Origin: DASRSS01 sp963799045
Lineage (GTDB): Bacteria > Actinomycetota > Actinomycetes > Mycobacteriales > Jatrophihabitantaceae
Direction of reading: 5' to 3'
Assembly (NCBI GenBank): GCA_963799045.1
Contig: CAWCVN010000005.1
Location: forward strand, 310,001-374,000
Length of the DNA stretch: 64,000 bases
Shown here: one piece after another, positions 28,478 to 36,519 of the stretch
How the letters are laid out: every line of letters begins with the position of its first letter
Position numbering within the stretch: position 1 is the stretch's first letter
Notes under the pieces: generated by a model
Database searches by the model: none
The model's input: only the letters and a program-made list of their open reading frames with translations
Told to the model about the DNA's origin: nothing
Program-made: the position numbers and the translations under genes

Positions 28478-31194
28478 GCCGGCACCTGCTCGGTCTTGGT
28501 CTGCTCCAGATGCGCGGCCACCTGGGCCACCGCGGCACCCGCGTGCAGGATCGAGTCGACGATGTCCTTTGCGCCCGAAGCGGTCCCGGCGACGAACACG
28601 CCCGACACGTCGGTGCGCCCGGGGTTCAGGTCGCTGCTGGGTTCGGCGACGTAGTGGAACTCGTCGAGCCCCAGCTTCAGCTCGCCGAACAGCCCCTCGA
28701 TGTCGCGGTTGGGCTGGATGCCGACGGCGAGCACGACGAGGTCGTACTCCGCCTCCACGATGCGCCCGCCGTTCTCGACATCCTCGTAGCGCAGCACCAG
28801 GTTGCCGTTGTCCAGTTCGGTGATCTTCGCGACCCGGCCGCGGATGTAGGTCGCGCCCATGTCCTTCGCCTGCTCGTAGAACTCGTCGTAACGCTTGCCG
28901 GCCGCCCGGATGTCCATGTAATGCATGGTCACGTCGGCGAGCGGCAGCGCACCCATGATCAGCTGGTTCTGCTTCACCGAGTACATGCAGCAGACCTTGG
29001 AGCACAGCGGGTTGCCGACGGTCTTGTCGCGCGATCCGGTGCAGGAGACGTACGCGATGCGGTCGGGGACCTTCCCGTCGCCGGGCCGCAGCACGGTGTT
29101 GTACGGCCGGGTCGGCGCCAGCAACCGGTCCATCTGCATCCCGGTGATGACGTTCGCGTACCGGCCGTATCCGTATTCCGGCTTCAGATCGGCGGCGAAC
29201 AGCTTGAACCCGGTCGAGACGACGACCGCCCCGACCTGGACGGTGTCGCGCTTGGCGCGCTGGGTGAAGTCGATCGCGTCCGCCGGGCAGGCCGAGACGC
29301 ATTGCTGGCACTCCGAGCACACGCCACAGTCCAGGCACGCACCGGCGCCGGCGAGCGCCTCGTCCTCGGTGAGCGGTTGCTCGAGCTCGGTGAACTCGGC
29401 CGGCTCCTCGGGCAGGACCAACGGCGGAGGAAGCGGCCCCGACCTCGTGTACGCCTTCTGCCGGTTCAACACCTCGGCCTTGTTCACGACGCCCAGCAAC
29501 CCGTCGAGCGCGGTGAAGCCGTCCAACGGAAGCTGGTGCAGCCAACGGTCGATCATGTGTGCGGCGCGGCGGCCGGATCCTACCGCGCGGGCGATGTCGG
29601 TCGGGCCGGACTCCACGTCGCCGGCGGCGAACAGGTAGGGCACCTCGGTCTGCAAGGTGAGCGGGTCGACGGCGATCCGGTCACCCTTGCCGGTGCCGAC
29701 GAGCCGCTGGTACGGAACGGGGTCGGGGGCCATTCCGATGGCGGAGACGACGACGTGGCAGGCGAGCACGAACTCGCTTCCCGCGATCGGCTGCGGCCGA
29801 CGGCGCCCACTGGCGTCCGGGTCGCCGAGCCGCATGCGGCTGCAGCGCAGCCCGGTCACGGCACCACGGTCGTCGGTGACCACGGCAACCGGCGCGACGA
29901 GGAACTCGAACCGCGCGCCTTCCTCGTCGGCGTCGTCGACCTCGGCGGCGTGCGCGGGCATCTCCTGACGCCCGCGCCGGTAGGCCACCACGGTGTCGGC
30001 CGCGCCGAGCCGCCGTGCAGTACGCGCCGCGTCCATCGCCACGTTGCCGCCGCCGACGATCACGACCCGCTTGCCGGCCAGGTCCGGCGCCTCACCCAGG
30101 CGCACCGCGCGCAGGAACCCGAGGCCGGACAGCACGCCGGTGGCGTCCTCGCCGGGGACCCCGAGCGCGGTCACGTGCGGCGTCCCGGTAGACAGCAGCA
30201 CGGCGTCCCAGCCCTCTGCCTTCAGGCCCGGAATGTCGGTCACCGGAGCGGAGGTCTGCACCTGCACGCCGATGGCAGTCAGGTTGGCGACGTCCTGATC
30301 GACGACCTCACCCGGCAGCCGGTACGCGGGCAAGGCGTGCCGCAGGAAGCCACCGGGTTGGGTCTCGGCCTCGAACACCTTCACCTGGTAGCCGATCCTG
30401 GCCAGCTGCCATGCGGCCGTCAGCCCGGCCGGGCCCGAACCGACAACCGCGACGCGAAGGCCGTTGGGCTCGGCGACCGCGACGCCGGGGCCGTCGTGCT
30501 CGGCGTAGTGACGGTCGGCGATGAACCGCTTGAGCCGGCGGATCGGGATCGCTGACTCGAGTTCACCGCGGGTGCACTCGCTCTCGCAGGGCGCGTAGCA
30601 GGCGCGGCCGAGCGTGCCGACCAGCGGCGTGGCGTCGAGCACCAATTGGAAGGCCTGTTCGTACTTGCCGTTGCGGATCAACGACACATAGCCGTGCGCC
30701 TTGATGCCCGCGGGGCAGCCGTCGATGCAAGGCGACGAGCCCGCCCGGGTGATCACGGCCTTCTTCGGCACCGCCTGGGGGAACGCGATGTGCGCGGCGC
30801 GGCGAGCGACGAGGCCGGAGTTGAACTCGTCCGGTACCGCGACGGTGCACGCCAGCTGGCACTCGTCGCACCCGGTGCAGGCGGACCAGTCGACGAAGGT
30901 CGGGTTTTCCTGCACCGTCGCGCTGAACGACCCATCCGGGCTGCGCCGGATCCCGGTGACCTCGCTGAACGTCTTGGTCGTGATGTTCGGATGGTTGATC
31001 GTCGAGGACATCTTCGGCCCGGAGATGCAGCTGGCGCAGTCCAGCGTCGGGAAGACCTTGCTGAGCAGGATCATGCGCCCGCCCACGCTGGGCTCCTTCT
31101 CGACGAGCAGGACCTTGTAGCCCATATCGCCGAGCTTGATCGACGACTCCATGCCGCCGATGCCGCTGCCGATGACGAGGACGTCGTAGTCCAT
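28474..31194 (-). CDS. HdrA-like protein with inserted GltD/NfnB-type NAD(P)H oxidoreductase module
   Basis: 906 residues. It begins with an HdrA FAD fold (VLVIGSGIGGMESSIKLGDM, residues 5-24), cysteines in LDCASCISGP (53, 56) and a [4Fe-4S] motif CTGCDECQLAC (106-116). From about 150 to 560 it switches to a complete GltD-type module: Fe-S region CIDGCPAG and ACYAPCESECTRG, FAD fold VAVVGSGPAGLTAAWQL (248-264) and NAD(P) fold KRVVIVGGGNVAMDAARTA (375-393). The HdrA C-terminal half then resumes with CLDCGVCSECQQCVSACP (619-635) and VSCTGSRDKTVGNPLCSKVC. The frame is unbroken. This joins an HdrA core to a pyridine-nucleotide site, so it probably couples NAD(P)H to the complex, possibly by flavin-based bifurcation (inference). 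Confidence 0.9.
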   Translation of the reverse strand: MDYDVLVIGSGIGGMESSIKLGDMGYKVLLVEKEPSVGGRMILLSKVFPTLDCASCISGPKMSSTINHPNITTKTFSEVTGIRRSPDGSFSATVQENPTFVDWSACTGCDECQLACTVAVPDEFNSGLVARRAAHIAFPQAVPKKAVITRAGSSPCIDGCPAGIKAHGYVSLIRNGKYEQAFQLVLDATPLVGTLGRACYAPCESECTRGELESAIPIRRLKRFIADRHYAEHDGPGVAVAEPNGLRVAVVGSGPAGLTAAWQLARIGYQVKVFEAETQPGGFLRHALPAYRLPGEVVDQDVANLTAIGVQVQTSAPVTDIPGLKAEGWDAVLLSTGTPHVTALGVPGEDATGVLSGLGFLRAVRLGEAPDLAGKRVVIVGGGNVAMDAARTARRLGAADTVVAYRRGRQEMPAHAAEVDDADEEGARFEFLVAPVAVVTDDRGAVTGLRCSRMRLGDPDASGRRRPQPIAGSEFVLACHVVVSAIGMAPDPVPYQRLVGTGKGDRIAVDPLTLQTEVPYLFAAGDVESGPTDIARAVGSGRRAAHMIDRWLHQLPLDGFTALDGLLGVVNKAEVLNRQKAYTRSGPLPPPLVLPEEPAEFTELEQPLTEDEALAGAGACLDCGVCSECQQCVSACPADAIDFTQRAKRDTVQVGAVVVSTGFKLFAADLKPEYGYGRYANVITGMQMDRLLAPTRPYNTVLRPGDGKVPDRIAYVSCTGSRDKTVGNPLCSKVCCMYSVKQNQLIMGALPLADVTMHYMDIRAAGKRYDEFYEQAKDMGATYIRGRVAKITELDNGNLVLRYEDVENGGRIVEAEYDLVVLAVGIQPNRDIEGLFGELKLGLDEFHYVAEPSSDLNPGRTDVSGVFVAGTASGAKDIVDSILHAGAAVAQVAAHLEQTKTEQVPA

Positions 31195-31232
31195 GGCTAC
31201 TCCTGTCGACTGCCCCGCTGCCGAAGGGCGTT

Positions 31233-31706
31233 CTAGATGAAGAGGTTGACGTTCGACTCGTCGGCCTCACCGAGGTAGGAGGCCACGCCCGCGTACTCGA
31301 TGTCGTCGATGAGTTCTTCCTTCGAAAGGCCCATGACATCCATCGACATCGTGCAGGCAACGATCTTGACGTTCTGCTCGCGAGCAGAGGCGATCAGCTC
31401 CGGGAGGCTCATCACGTGCGCGTCGTGCATGGCCTTCTTCATCAGCTTGGGCCCCATGCCGGAGAAGTTCATCTGCGACATCGCCAGGCGCTCGGGACCA
31501 CGCGGCATCATCTTGCCGAATGCCTTCTGCAGCGCGGTCTTGCCCTTCGTGGACACCTTTTCGGGCTTGCGAATGGCGTTGAGACCCCAGAATGTGAAGA
31601 ACATCGTGACCTCGTCGTCCATCGCCGCCGCTCCGTTGGCGATGACGAACGCGGCCGTCACCTTGTCGAAGTCACCGCTGAAAACGATGATCGTCTTCTT
31701 GGACAC
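31233..31706 (-). CDS. DsrE/DsrF-like sulfur-relay protein (DsrE2 type)
   Basis: 157 residues, DsrE_2/peroxiredoxin-like family. It begins MSKKTIIVFSGDFDKVTAAF with the Rossmann-like nucleotide/sulfur carrier fold. EVTMFFTFWGLNAIRK is a family hallmark, and VKIVACTMSMDVMGLSKEEL carries the single conserved cysteine expected to bind persulfide. A central basic/methionine-rich stretch (KMMPRGPERLAMSQMNFSGM) may be a membrane-associated or partner-binding segment. DsrE2 proteins pass sulfane sulfur to or from TusA, which is encoded two genes upstream in the same operon. This is strong context for sulfur trafficking. Confidence 0.88.
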   Translation of the reverse strand: MSKKTIIVFSGDFDKVTAAFVIANGAAAMDDEVTMFFTFWGLNAIRKPEKVSTKGKTALQKAFGKMMPRGPERLAMSQMNFSGMGPKLMKKAMHDAHVMSLPELIASAREQNVKIVACTMSMDVMGLSKEELIDDIEYAGVASYLGEADESNVNLFI

Positions 31707-31742
31707 CGTTGCCGTCCTATCTCCCCGCGTTCGCGGGCCTAG

Positions 31743-32171
31743 TCACGCAGCGACGACGTGGGCCGGGCCGAGCTCGGTCAGCGTCTGCGCGAACTCGCGC
31801 ATGTAGTTGACGAAGGGCTCGGCGCAGACCGAACACAGCGCCGCCATCTTCATTCGTTGGGGCTCGAGGCCCCTGTCTTTCATCAATTCCTGCGCCCGTG
31901 CGGAGAGCTGCGCCGTGCGTTGTGCGCAGTCGGGCAGGAGCGCACACTCCTCGCCGTCCGAGGCGATGAACACTCCGTCGATGCCGTGTTCGAGCGCATG
32001 GATGATCCAGCTTGGCTTGATGCCGCTGCTGCACGGCACGCTGATCACCTTGACCGATGCCGGATAGTGCAGGTGCCGGCTGCCCGCCAGGTCGATGCCC
32101 GGGTCGGAGATGTTGTTCGTCGAGAAGACGAGGATCTGCGGGACGAACCCACCCTCGTTCACGCTCGACAT
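31743..32171 (-). CDS. MvhD/FlpD-like [2Fe-2S] electron-transfer subunit
   Basis: 142 residues of the hydrogenase iron-sulfur subunit family. Opening QILVFSTNNISDPGIDLAG, then VISVPCSSGIKPSWIIHALE, ASDGEECALLPDCAQRT and MAALCSVCAEPFVNY supply the conserved cysteines. MvhD normally docks on HdrA and passes electrons from hydrogenase or formate dehydrogenase; in QmoB it is fused to HdrA. Here it is a separate gene just before the DsrE-like and HdrA genes. No hydrogenase or formate dehydrogenase catalytic gene lies in the window, so its electron donor or acceptor is open. Confidence 0.85.
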   Translation of the reverse strand: MSSVNEGGFVPQILVFSTNNISDPGIDLAGSRHLHYPASVKVISVPCSSGIKPSWIIHALEHGIDGVFIASDGEECALLPDCAQRTAQLSARAQELMKDRGLEPQRMKMAALCSVCAEPFVNYMREFAQTLTELGPAHVVAA

Positions 32172-32178
32172 GGCAGGC

Positions 32179-32439
32179 TCACTTGGTCTTGCGCAGGAAC
32201 AGCCGCAGGTATCCGGCGTCCTCGAAGTAGCCCAGGAATTCGTGGCCGGTCTTCTTGGCCCACGCCGGAAGGTCCTTCAACGTGCCGGAGTCGGTGGCCT
32301 GCACCTCCATGACGCCGCCGACCGGCACGGCGCCGATGCCCTTCTTGGCCGCCAGGATGGGTCCCGGGCAGGACGTGCCGCGGGCGTCGACGACGGTGTC
32401 CGCGGTCAGTTCCTTGAGCTGGTCGATTGCAACGGTCAT
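32179..32439 (-). CDS. tusA: TusA-family sulfur carrier protein
   Basis: 86 residues with the hallmark ARGTSCPGPILAAKKGIG: the Cys of CPGP carries the persulfide. The remaining fold (GGVMEVQATDSGTLKDLPAW, EFLGYFEDAGYLRLFLRK) is complete. The start overlaps the regulator stop by ATGA (32436-32439), and its stop lies 7 bases before the mvhD-like start. TusA proteins linked to Hdr-type complexes act as protein-bound sulfur substrates in sulfur oxidisers. The same role, or the reverse, is the best guess here. Confidence 0.93.
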   Translation of the reverse strand: MTVAIDQLKELTADTVVDARGTSCPGPILAAKKGIGAVPVGGVMEVQATDSGTLKDLPAWAKKTGHEFLGYFEDAGYLRLFLRKTK

Positions 32440-33167
32440 CGTGAGACCTCCACTATCTGGCGCGCGACACCGCGCGGGTTGGGTTGCTGCATCTGCGCGA
32501 GCACGGCGTGCTCGACGTCGATCGAGAACTCGGTGCTCGGCCGCCCGGCAGCCGCCCGGGCGAGGGCGGCGGCGATCCCGGGCAACGCGGCCAGAACCGC
32601 CTGCCGCTGAAAGTCATCGAGCTGGTGCAGGCCGTCCGCGGGTTCGTCGGCCGGGGCCACGCCACCGGCCACGACCATCGCCACCAGTTCCGTGCCGGCC
32701 CGGACGAACGCCCGCGCACACTCGAAGCCCATGGGTCCGCGCCGGAACCTCGGTTCGAGATCGACCTCCTGCGCGAGCTCGCGCCATTCGTCGAGGCACT
32801 GGGCCACGACGGCCGAGCCGGGGCGCGGGTCGGACAGCGGGGCGCAGGCGTTGGCGATGCCGGTGATCGGCCGGCCGTTCATGTCGGTGACGACCATCGT
32901 GACGCCCAGCAGTGCGGCTGCGACGGCCACGACCGCGTCGGCCACTTCGAGCGGTACCTGGGGTGCGGGTACCGCGGCGGAGCCGTCGACGTGACGGGTG
33001 AGCAGCTCGATCTGGTCCGCCGGGAAGCGCCACTGCCGGCCGAACTTCACCGCGGGAAGCTGGCCGTGCGCCGCCATGCGGTAGACCGTCGAGCGATCCA
33101 CGCCGAACATGCGCTGCACCTGCTGCGCGGTCAGCAGCGAGCTGGTTGTCTCCTGCACGTAATTCAC
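32436..33167 (-). CDS. HTH regulator (MerR/excisionase-type) with PocR-like sensor domain
   Basis: 243 residues, first gene of the Hdr/TusA operon. Residues 12-58 form a MerR/excisionase-type HTH (LTAQQVQRMFGVDRSTVYRM, then KFGRQWRFPADQIELL). Residues about 75-200 resemble the PocR sensor domain: VVTDMNGRPITGIANACAPL, a cysteine in VVAQCLDEW, and FECARAFVRAGTELVAMVVA. A cysteine-bearing PocR domain could bind a small ligand or sense redox state (inference). The GTG start at 33167 lies two bases from an 18-base inverted repeat, and no ribosome binding site is seen. This suggests a leaderless transcript and autoregulation of the operon. Confidence 0.8.
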   Translation of the reverse strand: MNYVQETTSSLLTAQQVQRMFGVDRSTVYRMAAHGQLPAVKFGRQWRFPADQIELLTRHVDGSAAVPAPQVPLEVADAVVAVAAALLGVTMVVTDMNGRPITGIANACAPLSDPRPGSAVVAQCLDEWRELAQEVDLEPRFRRGPMGFECARAFVRAGTELVAMVVAGGVAPADEPADGLHQLDDFQRQAVLAALPGIAAALARAAAGRPSTEFSIDVEHAVLAQMQQPNPRGVARQIVEVSR

Positions 33168-33169
33168 GC

Positions 33170-33187
33170 TATGCAGCAGCGTGCATA
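33170..33187. promoter_or_regulatory. candidate operator/promoter of the Hdr-TusA operon
   Basis: A perfect inverted repeat TATGCA-N6-TGCATA at 33170-33187, two bases upstream of the regulator GTG. On the minus strand TATGCA at 33187-33182 could also serve as the -10 hexamer of a nearly leaderless promoter. An operator overlapping the -10 would suit autoregulation by the HTH protein encoded directly downstream. The rest of the 153-base gap (33168-33320) shows nothing else clear. Confidence 0.5.
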
Positions 33188-33320
33188 CCCACTAAGGCCA
33201 CAAGTCCCCGCCCGGTGTGATCCGGGACGCAGCGTCCGCCTGCAGTGCCGCTCCTGCCGATTCCGGCGCGCGGATCGGCAGCGGGCAGCGGGCAGCGAGC
33301 CCGGAGCCCGGCCGGCCTCG

Positions 33321-33947
33321 CTAGTGCGGGTCGTCGCCTCGGTCGGGCTCGCCGAACTCGACGTTCTCGACGCGCGCGTGCACGACGTCGATGAGCCGCT
33401 CGATCTCCTCGTCCTCGTCCGCAGCCCGGGCCCGGTCGTCCGGCTGCCCGAGCCGATAGCTGCGCCACGCCGACAGGCACAGCGCCAGCCCGACGGTGAA
33501 CGCCACGATGCACAACACAAGCAGCAGCCCCGCAGCGTCGCCTGAGGCGTTGGCGGCGTCGTCGACGAAGACGGTGCCCCAGCCGACGCAGTTGATGTGG
33601 ATCGCGCCGGTGACCGGAGCCACGAACGAGCCGATCGCGTTGGTGGCCTTGCTGTCCGGTCCATACAGGCTGACATCGAGCGGCTGCGGGCCCGAGTCCG
33701 CGGCAGACCACTCGCAGCGCAACCCCGACGGGTTGAGCCCCCGCTTGGACAGCGCGTCGACCCCGCCGGGCACCGAGACCAAGTACGTGTGCCCGGAGGT
33801 CACCTGCACCGTCGCCGGCGGCACCGCCGACGGCGAGAACGAATGCCGCTCGGTACCGGCCGCGATCCGCGACATTCCCGCGAAGACCATGCCGAGCAGG
33901 ACCAGCACGACACCGCCGACGGCGAGCCGACGCTGGGTATAGGTCAC
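33321..33947 (-). CDS. hypothetical membrane protein with extracytoplasmic domain
   Basis: 208 residues with two predicted membrane segments, at about 9-28 (LAVGGVVLVLLGMVFAGMSR) and about 142-163 (GLLLVLCIVAFTVGLALCLS). Between them lies an extracytoplasmic domain with two cysteines (LRCEWSA, HINCVGWG) that could form a disulfide. The cytoplasmic tail is acidic (ADEDEEIERLIDVV). Similar two-helix proteins are common in actinomycetes, but no function is known to me. It is transcribed alone on the minus strand. Confidence 0.65.
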   Translation of the reverse strand: MTYTQRRLAVGGVVLVLLGMVFAGMSRIAAGTERHSFSPSAVPPATVQVTSGHTYLVSVPGGVDALSKRGLNPSGLRCEWSAADSGPQPLDVSLYGPDSKATNAIGSFVAPVTGAIHINCVGWGTVFVDDAANASGDAAGLLLVLCIVAFTVGLALCLSAWRSYRLGQPDDRARAADEDEEIERLIDVVHARVENVEFGEPDRGDDPH

Positions 33948-34033
33948 CGCGCCAGACTAACGCCCGACCGCCGCGGCCCGTGGCAGCGATCGGGACGAAC
34001 CGCCGCCGTTCTGAGCGGCGCTGACCTAGATGA

Positions 34034-34723
34034 TCACGTGCCGCGCAGCGCCGCCCTTGCGCCCGCCGCGGCGCCTGGGCCGACTTCCAGCAGCTCGCCG
34101 AGCTCGCCGGGCTGCCCACAGATCACCAGCGGAGCCGCGGCCTCGAGCTCACCCGGCAGGCCGTACCCCCAGCCGGCGCCCGCGCAGTCGATTCCGTGAT
34201 CACGGGCCCCTTCTACGTCGTGCCGGCGATCGCCGACCATGAGCACACCCGCAGGCTCCGGGTAGTCCAGCCGGCGCAGCACGTCGGCGATCACCAGCGC
34301 CTTCGTTGCCCGGGAACCGTCGAGAGCGTCACCGCCGATGACTTCGAAGTGCGCGGCCAGGCCGAGGTGCTCGACGATTGGGACGGCGTAGTGCTCCGGC
34401 TTGCTCGTCGCGACAGCGAGGCGCGCGCCCGCTGCGTGCAGCTGCTCGACCAGCTCCGCTACCCCGGCGAAGACGGTGGTGTCGAACATGCCACCAGCAC
34501 CGTAATGCTCCCGGTAGGAACCGATGATCGACTCGAGCGGCAGGTCGCCGAGCAGCGGCGGCAGCGACTCGTAGAACGGGGGCCCGAGGATCGCGCGTTC
34601 GGTCTCTGCGTCCATTGGTGGCAGACCGTGGACGGCGAACGCGTGGCGAAGCGCCGCCAGAATGCCGCCCGCCGAGTCGGACAGCGTTCCGTCGAGGTCA
34701 AAGAGGACCGTCGGTCTGATCAC
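34034..34723 (-). CDS. HAD-superfamily phosphatase, phosphoglycolate-phosphatase-like
   Basis: 229 residues. HAD motif I is TVLFDLDGTLSDSAGG, motif II is in RLAVATSKPEHYAVP, and motif III/IV is VLMVGDRRHDVEGARDHGID. The helical cap between residues 15 and 85 (RHAFAVHGLPPMDAETERAI) places it with Gph/PgmB-type type I cap enzymes. Substrate cannot be fixed from sequence; phosphoglycolate, pyrophosphate or another small phosphate ester is likely. It precedes the enoyl-CoA hydratase stop region on the same strand with a 45-base gap. Confidence 0.88.
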   Translation of the reverse strand: MIRPTVLFDLDGTLSDSAGGILAALRHAFAVHGLPPMDAETERAILGPPFYESLPPLLGDLPLESIIGSYREHYGAGGMFDTTVFAGVAELVEQLHAAGARLAVATSKPEHYAVPIVEHLGLAAHFEVIGGDALDGSRATKALVIADVLRRLDYPEPAGVLMVGDRRHDVEGARDHGIDCAGAGWGYGLPGELEAAAPLVICGQPGELGELLEVGPGAAAGARAALRGT

Positions 34724-34768
34724 GGCTTCGGCAGCGATTTCAGGCGCTCGTGCCCGGGTCGGGAGCGC

Positions 34769-35554
34769 TCACGTGAATACCGCCTTGCCGGGGCCACTCT
34801 CGATGAACGACGCCATGCCGATCGTGCGGTCCTCGGTCGCGAACAGCGCCGAGAACAGGTGCGACTCCAGTCGAAGCCCGGCCGGCAGTGATCCGTCCAT
34901 GCCCTCGTCGATCGCGGCTTTCGCGGCGGCCAGAGCCAGCGCGGGCCCCTTCGCGAACTTGGCGGCCATCGCGAGTGCCGTGGGCAGGACCTCATCGGCC
35001 CGGACGATCACGTCGACCAGCCCGATCTGCAACGCCTCGTCGGCGTCCACGAACCGGCCCGTGTAGATCAGGTCCTTCGCCTTCGCCGGGCCGATGAGGC
35101 GCGGCAGCCGCTGGGTGCCACCGGCACCGGGAATGATGCCGAGCAGGATCTCCGGCTGGCCCCATTTCGCGTTGTCGGCGCTGACCCTGAAGTCGGCCGT
35201 GAGAGCGAGTTCGCAGCCACCGCCGAGCGCGTAGCCGGTCACCGCGGCGATCACCGGCTTCGGCAGCTGCGCGAGCGCGGTGAGCGAGGAGGACAGCCGG
35301 TGGGCGTCACGCGCCATCTGCTCGTGGCTCTGGCCCGCGAACTCCTTCACGTCCGCGCCTGCCGCGAACACCTTCTCGCCACCGTAGATGACCACCGCGC
35401 GAATCGCGGGGTCGACGCCGAGTCGCGCGGCGGCGGCGCGCAACTGCTCCTGCAGCTCGGTGTTCAGCGCGTTCATCGGTGGGCGGTCCAGCCGGATCGT
35501 CGCCACGCCCGCCGGCAGCTCGCCACCCGTTTCCACCCGCACCAGCTCGGCCAT
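34769..35554 (-). CDS. enoyl-CoA hydratase/isomerase
   Basis: 261-residue crotonase. The oxyanion-hole strand is GGEKVFAAGADVKEFAGQS and the second is AAVTGYALGGGCELALTADF. Both catalytic glutamates are present, in GGGCELAL and GQPEILLGIIPGAGG, as expected for a true hydratase in beta-oxidation. The C-terminal helix region GMDGSLPAGLRLESHLFSAL is typical. It is not in an obvious fatty-acid operon. Confidence 0.92.
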   Translation of the reverse strand: MAELVRVETGGELPAGVATIRLDRPPMNALNTELQEQLRAAAARLGVDPAIRAVVIYGGEKVFAAGADVKEFAGQSHEQMARDAHRLSSSLTALAQLPKPVIAAVTGYALGGGCELALTADFRVSADNAKWGQPEILLGIIPGAGGTQRLPRLIGPAKAKDLIYTGRFVDADEALQIGLVDVIVRADEVLPTALAMAAKFAKGPALALAAAKAAIDEGMDGSLPAGLRLESHLFSALFATEDRTIGMASFIESGPGKAVFT

Positions 35555-35616
35555 CGCCGCTCCCTTCGTAGCGGCTTCATCGTCTCAGGTCGCGATCAGG
35601 ACCCGAACCGAGCCCC

Positions 35617-35666
35617 GATGATCTCGGCCGAATGTGCAGAATTCTCTACATCAGCCCGAGATCATC
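35617..35666. repeat. 50-base hyphenated palindrome after the ABC ATPase gene
   Basis: Perfect 11-base arms GATGATCTCGG (35617-35627) and CCGAGATCATC (35656-35666). The centre is itself near-palindromic: ATGT, AGAATTCT, ACAT. It overlaps the ABC ATPase stop codon and precedes the hydratase gene. The AT-rich centre in GC-rich DNA is striking. It may be a terminator or a regulator site. Confidence 0.6.
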
Positions 35667-36481
35667 TACAGGGCGCGGGCGTACCAGCGGCCGTCGCGGC
35701 GTTCGACGGTCAGCGACAGGCCGAAGGCCGCCGAGAGCCGCTCCGCGGTGAGCACGTCCCGGGCCAGGCCGGCGGCGACCACCCTCCCCTCGCCCAGCAA
35801 CAGCACGTGGCTGATCCCGGGGGGCAGCTCCTCGACGTGGTGGGTGACCAGCACCGACGCGGGCGCCGCCGGGTCGGCGGCGAAGCGGGTCAGGCGGTGA
35901 ATCAGATCCTCGCGTCCGCCGAGGTCCATGCCGGCCGCCGGCTCGTCCAGCAGCAGCAGCTCCGGGTCACTCATCAGCGCGCGGGCGATCTGTACCCGCT
36001 GCCGCTCCCCCTGGCTGAGCGTGCCAAAGCTGCGCTCGGCCAGGTGCGCGACACCCATCCGCTCGAGCAGCATGCTCGCGCGGCGCACGTCCAGGCGCCC
36101 GTAGGCCTCCCGCCAGCGGCCCAGGACCGCGTAACCGGCGCTGACCACCACGTCGAGGACCTGCTCCGCGTTGGGGATTCGCTGGGCCAGCCCGGACGAG
36201 GCCAACCCGATCCGCGGGCGCAGCTCGAACACGTCCACCCCGCCAAGACGCTCGCCGAAGATGTACACCGCTCCCGAGGTCGGGTGCAGCTGGGCAGCCG
36301 CGACGAGGAGCAGGGTCGTCTTGCCCGCTCCGTTGGGCCCCAGCACGGCCCAGCGCTCGTCTTCCTCGACGGTCCAGCTGATCCGGTCGAGCAGGAGCTT
36401 CGAGCCGCGCCGCACGGTCACTTCCTCGAGCTGCAGCACCGCGTCGGGATTGATCTCGGCCACGTGACCATCAAAGCGCAC
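35666..36481 (-). CDS. stand-alone ABC transporter ATP-binding protein
   Basis: 271 residues with Walker A LGPNGAGKTTLLL, Q-loop region, signature LSQGERQRVQIARAL, Walker B LLLLDEPAAGMDL and H-loop LVTHHVEELP. A C-terminal extension (ERLSAAFGLSLTVERRDGRW) resembles ModF/YlmA-type ATPases. No permease gene is adjacent, so it may work with a distant membrane partner or in a non-transport role. Confidence 0.88.
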   Translation of the reverse strand: MRFDGHVAEINPDAVLQLEEVTVRRGSKLLLDRISWTVEEDERWAVLGPNGAGKTTLLLVAAAQLHPTSGAVYIFGERLGGVDVFELRPRIGLASSGLAQRIPNAEQVLDVVVSAGYAVLGRWREAYGRLDVRRASMLLERMGVAHLAERSFGTLSQGERQRVQIARALMSDPELLLLDEPAAGMDLGGREDLIHRLTRFAADPAAPASVLVTHHVEELPPGISHVLLLGEGRVVAAGLARDVLTAERLSAAFGLSLTVERRDGRWYARAL

Positions 36482-36519
36482 GTGGCCGGGATCGCGGGGA
36501 GGGGCGTGGGGTGTGGCCG

